From Acidobacteriota bacterium (lineage in GTDB: Bacteria > Acidobacteriota > Terriglobia > UBA7540): a DNA stretch of 11,823 nt. This document shows positions 7,514 through 11,823 of the stretch, piece by piece. Within the stretch, counting starts at the first letter, position 1. Each line of letters starts with the position of its first letter. The notes below the pieces were generated by a model. The model did not search any database and was not told where the DNA came from. It was given only the letters and a program-made list of their open reading frames with translations. The stretch covers positions 1 through 11,823 of the forward strand of contig QHZM01000196.1 of assembly GCA_003224665.1 (NCBI GenBank), written 5' to 3'. The position numbers were made by a program, and so were the translations under genes.

Positions 7514-8866
7514 TCACGTATACCGCGCGTTGCGATGTTGCGGCAGGAAGAACCCATGGAGCAGCCTGTCGACCTGCAACAAGCCGTCGCGGTTCAGCCG
7601 CAAACTGTTTTCATCGAGCGCCAGAAAGCCTCGATCCTGCAGCTCGCTCAGGGAGCCGGCAAATCGCTGTTGAATATCGACCCCGAACTTGCCCTGGAAG
7701 TAAGCTCTGTGAACATGCCCCAGCTTCATTTGAAGAATGAGTTCCCGAATCATGCGCTCTTCCTGGGTCGGCGTCAACGCGCGGTAAATTGGAAGCATCC
7801 CTTGGAGCAATTTGGTGATATAGGGTCCGAAATCGCTCTCATTTTGAAAGTGGGTCCCGCCGACGTGTGAAAAGGAGGCCACCCCGAGGCCGATCATGTC
7901 CGCACCGGTCCACAAGAGGTCCCGGTAAAGAAAACGGGTCCGCCCTGGATCCTTGACCGCTGTGTAGGCGCTGGTAATGCTGTAGCTGGCCTTTTCCAAC
8001 TCCGAGAAAGCGTAACTGACCCACTCGCGCTTGGTTCTCCAGTCGGCCACGGGCGCGACGGTCTTTCCATCCGTCCTCATTTCCTTGAAGATGGTCGTAT
8101 TGTAAGGAATTTCCATCTGGTAGATGGTGACGCTGTCGGGAGCTAACAGTAGGGTCTTGCGAACGCATTCCCGCCAGTTGTTGGTGGTCTCCCCTATCAT
8201 CCCGGCGATCAGATCGATATTGATCTGCGGGAATCCGATGGAGCGGGCAAAAGCATACGAGCGGTCGATGTCCTTTGCGTCGTGAGCGCGCCCGTTGATT
8301 TCGAGGACATGGTCATCGAAGTTCTCGATACCCAAACTGAGGCGGGTGACCCCCAACTCTTGGATGACTCTGAGCTTGCCTTCCGTCAGGGTTCCGGGCT
8401 CGCACTCAAAAGTGATCTCCTCGGCCTCATCCCAAGGCAGCAGCCTCTTCATGGCATTCACGAGCCGGCTGAGTTGGCGGGAGGAGATGTAGGAGGGGGT
8501 TCCGCCTCCAAAGTAAACGAATCTCGGCTTCCTGCCCCCAATGAAAGGCTTCTGAGAGTAAAGCGTCAGCTCCTGGATGGTAGCGTCGAGGTAACGTTCA
8601 ATCTCGCTCGCATCTTTGTCCGTATAGACCTTGAAGTAGCAGAAATGGCACCGCTTCCGGCAAAAGGGAATGTGGAGGTAAACTCCCAAGGCGGTTCCTG
8701 GAGCCGGTGGGCGCTCCAAAGCGGTATGGGCTTCGCTCAAGTGATCCGGAGTCCAGAAAGAGTACGGAGGATAGTTGGAAATGAAATAGTTGCCGACTGT
8801 GGTCTCTTCCTCGAGAGACACGTCTTTCGGCGCTGGCTTCGCTGACCCTGTAAGCGGGAGTTTCAT
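7514..8866 (-). CDS. Radical SAM enzyme, HemN/HemW-like (coproporphyrinogen III oxidase-like family)
   Basis: A 450-residue radical SAM protein. After about 60 leader residues comes VYLHIPFCRKRCHFCYFK, with the iron-sulfur cysteines Cys69, Cys73 and Cys76 (CX3CX2C), then the SAM-binding GGGTP (120-124), the EPGTL strand and SLGIENFDDHVLEINGR, all characteristic of the HemN superfamily. The C-terminus (about 375-440) resembles the HemN C-terminal domain. After the third cysteine comes Tyr-Phe, as in the CDF of HemW and unlike the extra cysteine of true HemN, so oxygen-independent coproporphyrinogen oxidase is unlikely. Alternatives are a HemW-like haem chaperone, an anaerobilin-synthase-like enzyme, or a class C radical SAM methylase or cyclopropanase, which occur in natural-product clusters. 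Its position in front of the halogenase-like gene favours tailoring, as inference. It is the first gene after a 135-bp promoter-bearing gap, with an ATG at 8866. Confidence 0.9.
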   Translation of the reverse strand: MKLPLTGSAKPAPKDVSLEEETTVGNYFISNYPPYSFWTPDHLSEAHTALERPPAPGTALGVYLHIPFCRKRCHFCYFKVYTDKDASEIERYLDATIQELTLYSQKPFIGGRKPRFVYFGGGTPSYISSRQLSRLVNAMKRLLPWDEAEEITFECEPGTLTEGKLRVIQELGVTRLSLGIENFDDHVLEINGRAHDAKDIDRSYAFARSIGFPQINIDLIAGMIGETTNNWRECVRKTLLLAPDSVTIYQMEIPYNTTIFKEMRTDGKTVAPVADWRTKREWVSYAFSELEKASYSITSAYTAVKDPGRTRFLYRDLLWTGADMIGLGVASFSHVGGTHFQNESDFGPYITKLLQGMLPIYRALTPTQEERMIRELILQMKLGHVHRAYFQGKFGVDIQQRFAGSLSELQDRGFLALDENSLRLNRDGLLQVDRLLHGFFLPQHRNARYT

Positions 8867-8880
8867 TTCGGGTTCCCGAA
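8867..8880. promoter_or_regulatory. 14-bp palindrome (possible operator) abutting the radical SAM start codon
   Basis: TTCGGGTTCCCGAA has two perfect 6-bp arms around a 2-bp centre. It lies between the predicted -10 box and the ATG at 8866, so it would occupy the start of the transcript. A 2-nt loop is too tight for a good RNA hairpin, so a dimeric repressor site is the more natural reading. Its GGGAA on the minus strand may also serve as the ribosome site. Confidence 0.4.
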
Positions 8881-8888
8881 CAGCAACA

Positions 8889-8917
8889 AGTATACCAAAC
8901 TACCTGTTTCGAACGGT
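8889..8917 (-). promoter_or_regulatory. Predicted sigma-70-type promoter for the radical SAM/halogenase operon
   Basis: On the minus strand TATACT (8889-8894) matches the -10 consensus in five of six bases. The hexamer 17 bp upstream is ACCGTT (8912-8917), a poor -35. The transcript would begin near 8882, leaving a leader of about 15 nt. A weak -35 often goes with activator dependence, and a direct repeat overlaps it. Confidence 0.45.
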
Positions 8918-8921
8918 TTCG
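8906..8921. repeat. Direct repeat GTTTCG x2 at 10-bp spacing over the -35 region
   Basis: GTTTCG occurs at 8906-8911 and again at 8916-8921, one helical turn apart, and covers the weak -35 hexamer. That geometry is common for activators or response regulators bound on one DNA face. The minus-strand form CGAAAC also resembles some ECF-sigma -35 elements. Function is inferred. Confidence 0.35.
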
Positions 8922-9001
8922 GCCCGATCTCGAGTCTTTTGAGCCGCGTACCGTCCACAGTTAGATAAGACGCCCAGCCTGGGGAATCGATTACGGCGGA
9001 T

Positions 9002-10108
9002 TCAATACGCCCATTCGTATATCTCCACGGCGCCGGCGGCGTCGAACGGCCTCGGATTGAACCGTCCGGTCCACTGGGTGGCGGCTTCTTCGGCCAAAGC
9101 GGGCAGGGCCTCTCTCGATACGCCCTGCTCCCGCAGCCGGACGGACAGATCCGCCATTTCCGCCATCCGCGCCAGCCGATGTCCGAGATCGCCACCGTCG
9201 AGTTCGCGATACAGTTCGCCTGCCGCTGGGTGGTTCCACCGCACGACGTGCGGCAGCAGCGTGGCAATGGCCAAGCCATGCGTAACGCCGTAGTGCGCCG
9301 TGAGCGGATTGGCGCACGCGTGCGTCGCACCGAGCATTGAATGTTCGATGGCGATGCCGGCCAGATGCGCGCCGAGCTGCATCGCACCGCGCGCCTCGAT
9401 GTCATCCGGATCGCGCAGCACCCGCTCGTAATTCGCCGCCAGGAGCCGCCACGCCTCACTCGCGAAGCACTGGGACGCGGCGTTGCGGCGCGTGGTCACG
9501 TAGCTCTCCACAGCGTGCGAGATTGCGTCGTAGCCGGTGGCCGCGGTCACCTGGCGCGGCTGCGACCGCGTCAGCAGCGGATCGAGAATGGCCACGCGAA
9601 ACGCCGCCTTCGGATCTCCGCAGGCCATTTTCACGTGCGTCCCAGCATCGGAAATCAGCGCGTAGCATTGCGCTTCGCTGCCCGTGCCGGCCGTGGTCGG
9701 AACTGCGATCATCGGCAGCATCGGTCGCGCGGCCTTGCCGTATCCCGCGTAATCGCGCATGGCGCCGCCGTTGGTAAGTACGAAGTTGATGCCTTTGGCG
9801 CAGTCGAGCGAGCTGCCGCCGCCGAGCCCGATGATCGAGTCCACACCGCAAGCGGCCGCGAACACTCGCCCCGCCTCGACCATCGCCGTGTCCGGATTCG
9901 CCTCGAAGTCGTGGAACGCGAAGGCCTGCACGCCGGCACTCGTCAGTCGCTCAACGGCGCGCGCCACATAGCCCGCCGCCACGAGGCCACGGTCCGCGAC
10001 CACCAGCGTGCGCACGAAGCCCAGCTCGCGGGCCAGCGCACCCAACTCCTCGAATCTGCCTTCGCCGAACACGACCCGCGTGCGGATCTGGAAGTCGAAC
10101 GGCCCCAT
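9002..10108 (-). CDS. Iron-containing (group III) alcohol dehydrogenase
   Basis: A 368-residue cytoplasmic NAD(P)-dependent dehydrogenase expected to interconvert an alcohol and an aldehyde or ketone. The nucleotide-binding turn is GLGGGSSLDCAKG (94-106), followed by PTTAGTGSE (137-145). All four metal ligands of the FucO-like family are in place: Asp194 and His198 in GYDAISHAVES, His263 in GATHACANPL, and His277 in GVTHGLA, at almost the same numbering as FucO. Asp39 in VVADRG may influence NADP versus NAD preference. I start at the ATG at 10108 (MGPFDFQIRTRVVFGEG); a TTG two codons upstream (10114) is possible but less likely, and no strong ribosome site is visible for either. It is separated from the propeller gene by 118 bp and from the radical SAM operon by 135 bp with its own promoter, so membership of that operon is uncertain. 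The substrate cannot be assigned. Confidence 0.92.
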   Translation of the reverse strand: MGPFDFQIRTRVVFGEGRFEELGALARELGFVRTLVVADRGLVAAGYVARAVERLTSAGVQAFAFHDFEANPDTAMVEAGRVFAAACGVDSIIGLGGGSSLDCAKGINFVLTNGGAMRDYAGYGKAARPMLPMIAVPTTAGTGSEAQCYALISDAGTHVKMACGDPKAAFRVAILDPLLTRSQPRQVTAATGYDAISHAVESYVTTRRNAASQCFASEAWRLLAANYERVLRDPDDIEARGAMQLGAHLAGIAIEHSMLGATHACANPLTAHYGVTHGLAIATLLPHVVRWNHPAAGELYRELDGGDLGHRLARMAEMADLSVRLREQGVSREALPALAEEAATQWTGRFNPRPFDAAGAVEIYEWAY

Positions 10109-10125
10109 GGTCAAACCGACCGGAA

Positions 10126-10160
10126 CGTCTCACGCGAAGGCGCCGAAAACGCAAAGAAAT
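10126..10160. repeat. Degenerate CGC-AAG type interspersed intergenic repeat
   Basis: The stretch is built from related short units, ACGCGAAGG, CGCCGAAA and ACGCAAAGAAA. It resembles the ACGCAAAGGCGC-type elements often scattered between genes in environmental bacterial genomes, where translated copies give SREGAKxAK-like peptides. It lies 17 bp upstream of the dehydrogenase start. No second copy lies in this window, so repetitiveness is recalled, not shown. The rest of the gap (10161-10226) shows no clear promoter or terminator. Confidence 0.45.
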
Positions 10161-10226
10161 CAAGCAAGCTTTTGTTGGCGTACCGGGCATCCTGGCGTGA
10201 GGCTGCTTTTTTCGAATGCCTGTACA

Positions 10227-11609
10227 CTACTTGGTCTCCGACAGCGCCCAGAGCTGATTGCGGTTCATGATGAAGAGCGTGCCGTTGGCAGGCACCGCCG
10301 TCGCGTAGACCGAACTGCCCATGTTCATCGCCGTGATTAGCTTTTTCTCCTTGGTCGCCTCCAGCACCACCACGTCGCCGTCCTCGTCGCCCAGGTAGAC
10401 CTTCCCGCTGATCACCATCGGCGACCCCCAGACGGCCGACAGCAGGTCATGTGTCCAGTACGGCTTGCCGGTGTTCACGTCCAAGCAGTGCAGGAAGCCG
10501 CTGAAGTCGGCATAGAACAGCAGCCCGTTGTAGATGGCGCCGGTCGAAATCGAGCGGCGGATTTTGTCGTAATGCCAGAGGCGGCCAAGATCAGTGATGT
10601 CGCCGCGCTTGGTCGCGTCAATCGCGTAGAGGTGCCCGACTCCCTCACCGTGCTCTGGGTCCTGCCCGTTGGCAATGAACACCTTGTTCTCCCAGATCAC
10701 CGGTGTCGAGATCACCTCATTGCGCGTCTTTGGCCAAACCGAATCCTTCGGGTTCAGGTCGAATTCCCAGAGCTTCTTGCCGGTTAGCGCCTCATAGCCG
10801 CGCGCCCAGCCGTCCCCCTCGCCCATCACCACCTGCACCACGTCCCCGACCTTGCCGACCGAGGGCGAAGACCATTGCCCGTGCAGGATCCGCTCGCCCA
10901 CGTTGTTCACTTCCCAGGCGAGCTTGCCGGTCTTCTTATTCACCGCCACCATGGACGGCGCCCGCGGCGAGGGAACGTGCACGTGGCTCTCATCCTGGCC
11001 GTTGGCGGTGCCGACAAAGATCAGGTCGCCGTAGGAAACCGGCGACGAGTTCGACATGTTGTGCGGCGACGAGCCCACCTCCTCGATCATGTCAAACTTC
11101 CAGATGACCTTCGCGTTGCCGTCGCCGTCGCCGTGAGTCTCCAGGCATACGAGCTCGCATCGGTTCGACACGTAGTAGAGACGGTCCCCTTCGACCAGCG
11201 GCGAGGAGCAGACGCCCTGGTACGGCCAGTCGTTGGCGCGGCCTACAGGCAGCTTCTCGTTGGTGTGCTGCCAGAGGAATTTCCCGTCCGATTCGCGGAA
11301 GCACATCAGGACGCCGCGGTCGCCACCCTCTTTGGGGTTCCGCACGAGCTCGTTGTTGGTTCCGGCATAGACCTGGCCGCCCGACACGACCGGATTCCCG
11401 TAGCTCTGCGAGCCGAGCTGCGCCATCCACTTCACGTTCTTCTTTGTCTTGATATCCCAGGCGGTGGGTATGCCTTTCATCAGCGAGACCATGTTGCGGT
11501 CGGGCGTCCCGCCCCACATCGGCCAATCGCTGGTGCCGGGATCGGAGGCGAACAACAGCCAGAAAGAAATAAACAGACAAACCGTGGAGAGCAAGATAAT
11601 GCGTTTCAT
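10227..11609 (-). CDS. Secreted PQQ-like beta-propeller repeat protein (460 aa)
   Basis: A complete secreted propeller of the PQQ-like/BamB-like class. Residues 1-22 (MKRIILLSTVCLFISFWLLF) form a signal peptide without a lipobox cysteine. The mature protein opens SDWPMWGGTPDRNM and contains repeated blade motifs of the form SPVV.G..VY/LY plus W.F/W.H tails: GNPVVSGGQVYAG, SSPLVEGDRLYYV, SSPVSYGDLIFVG, STPVIWENKVFIA and GSPMVISGKVYLG. These fit a seven- or eight-bladed propeller. Catalytic residues of true quinoprotein alcohol dehydrogenases (such as a vicinal Cys-Cys) are not seen, so I would not call it a dehydrogenase. The ATG at 11609 overlaps the upstream stop as ATGA, with no clear ribosome site, so translation is probably coupled to the lectin-like gene. 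The ligand or partner is unknown. Confidence 0.9.
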   Translation of the reverse strand: MKRIILLSTVCLFISFWLLFASDPGTSDWPMWGGTPDRNMVSLMKGIPTAWDIKTKKNVKWMAQLGSQSYGNPVVSGGQVYAGTNNELVRNPKEGGDRGVLMCFRESDGKFLWQHTNEKLPVGRANDWPYQGVCSSPLVEGDRLYYVSNRCELVCLETHGDGDGNAKVIWKFDMIEEVGSSPHNMSNSSPVSYGDLIFVGTANGQDESHVHVPSPRAPSMVAVNKKTGKLAWEVNNVGERILHGQWSSPSVGKVGDVVQVVMGEGDGWARGYEALTGKKLWEFDLNPKDSVWPKTRNEVISTPVIWENKVFIANGQDPEHGEGVGHLYAIDATKRGDITDLGRLWHYDKIRRSISTGAIYNGLLFYADFSGFLHCLDVNTGKPYWTHDLLSAVWGSPMVISGKVYLGDEDGDVVVLEATKEKKLITAMNMGSSVYATAVPANGTLFIMNRNQLWALSETK

Positions 11610-11823
11610 TGATTTGGCGCCACTTTGAGGTTATCGAAATAAACCCCAAACTGGGCATCAGCGAAGAGGCCGGGGCTGCCCTGTTTGTTTGGAATCGGAT
11701 CGGTGCGGTCGATGACCCAGCCCTCCGGCTCGGGATCGCCGGTCGGCCAGGCTTTGCCACGAATGCGTGTCTTGCCGTCAGAGGTGTTTTCCACGCGCAG
11801 CTTGAGGCGATACCACGTGTTGG
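11606..11823 (-). CDS. C-terminal part of a lectin/laminin-G-like protein (cut by window end)
   Basis: The frame enters from the window edge and ends at TGA 11608-11606, giving about 71 residues: NTWYRLKLRVEN, IRGKAWPTGDPEPEGW and finally FGVYFDNLKVAPN. The WYRLKLRVEN strand, the closing GVYFDNLKV strand and the overall spacing resemble a concanavalin A-like/laminin-G or 3-keto-disaccharide-hydrolase-like jelly roll, usually secreted and carbohydrate-linked. With only the last strands visible, the exact family is uncertain. It shares a 4-nt overlap with the propeller gene that follows, so the two form a cotranscribed pair and may work together outside the cytoplasm. Confidence 0.75.
   Translation of the reverse strand, partial: NTWYRLKLRVENTSDGKTRIRGKAWPTGDPEPEGWVIDRTDPIPNKQGSPGLFADAQFGVYFDNLKVAPNQ

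Noticed and set aside
6824..7870. Plus-strand frame of about 350 codons opposite the halogenase-like and radical SAM genes
   Set aside because: It crosses the gap between two well-supported minus-strand genes and shows no motif; treated as a shadow.
7514..8866. Naming the radical SAM gene hemN
   Set aside because: The fourth cysteine of the HemN CX3CX2CXC motif is replaced by Phe and no haem genes are adjacent, so a specific symbol would overstate the evidence.
8973..8983. CCCAG-C-CTGGG inverted repeat after the dehydrogenase gene as a terminator
   Set aside because: The stem is too short, the loop is one base, and no T-run follows on the minus strand.
10186..10220. GGCAT/ATGCC inverted repeat after the propeller stop as a terminator
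   Set aside because: Five paired bases enclose a loop of over 20 nt, and there is no T-run in the right place.
10227..11609. True PQQ-dependent (quinoprotein) alcohol dehydrogenase
   Set aside because: Propeller repeats are present, but the length is only 460 residues and no vicinal cysteine pair or catalytic Asp context of quinoprotein dehydrogenases is seen.

Overview
The window is about 11.8 kb of GC-rich bacterial DNA. Every gene I can support lies on the minus strand, so transcription runs from high to low coordinates. Secreted PQQ-like beta-propellers with a DWPxWxG start, a lectin-like C-terminus, a very large FtsX-type permease and a GT4 glycosyltransferase with a GPMYCGSC loop together suggest an environmental bacterium. 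Acidobacteriota of the Solibacter/Bryobacter kind fit best, with Planctomycetota as the alternative. This is judged from protein style only; there is no rRNA or marker gene.

Layout in the direction of transcription: (1) 11823-11606, the C-terminus of a secreted lectin/laminin-G-like protein, cut by the window edge, overlapping by 4 nt (2) 11609-10227, a complete secreted PQQ-like beta-propeller. (3) A 118-bp gap holding a CGC/AAG-type interspersed repeat. (4) 10108-9002, an iron-dependent (group III) alcohol dehydrogenase with all four metal ligands. (5) A 135-bp gap with a TATACT -10 box, a direct repeat at the -35 and a 14-bp palindrome touching the next start codon. (6) 8866-7514, a HemN/HemW-like radical SAM enzyme. 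(7) 7468-6209, a flavoprotein with the sequence fingerprints of FADH2-dependent halogenases. (8) 6205-5756, a hotdog acyl-CoA thioesterase. (9) About 5808-5503, the N-terminal stub of a phenylacetate-CoA-ligase-like enzyme whose catalytic part is missing. (10) 5490-4189, a GT4 glycosyltransferase. (11) 4196-3525 and 3553-377, a LolD/MacB-type ABC ATPase and its 1058-residue FtsX-like permease. (12) 364-1, the N-terminal 121 residues of a second secreted PQQ-like propeller.

From 8866 down to 377 the genes are separated by no more than 45 nt or overlap (8 and 29 nt), so they probably form one operon. Acid activation (decayed), thioester hydrolysis, flavin-dependent halogenation or oxidation, radical SAM chemistry, glycosyl transfer and an ABC system together resemble a small specialised-metabolite tailoring and export cluster with no carrier protein or synthase in view. 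This is inference. The missing ligase body means that the pathway is either broken here, served by a ligase elsewhere, or misassembled. The flanking propeller genes look like ordinary secreted proteins of this kind of genome. No tRNA, rRNA, CRISPR array, insertion sequence or phage gene was seen.
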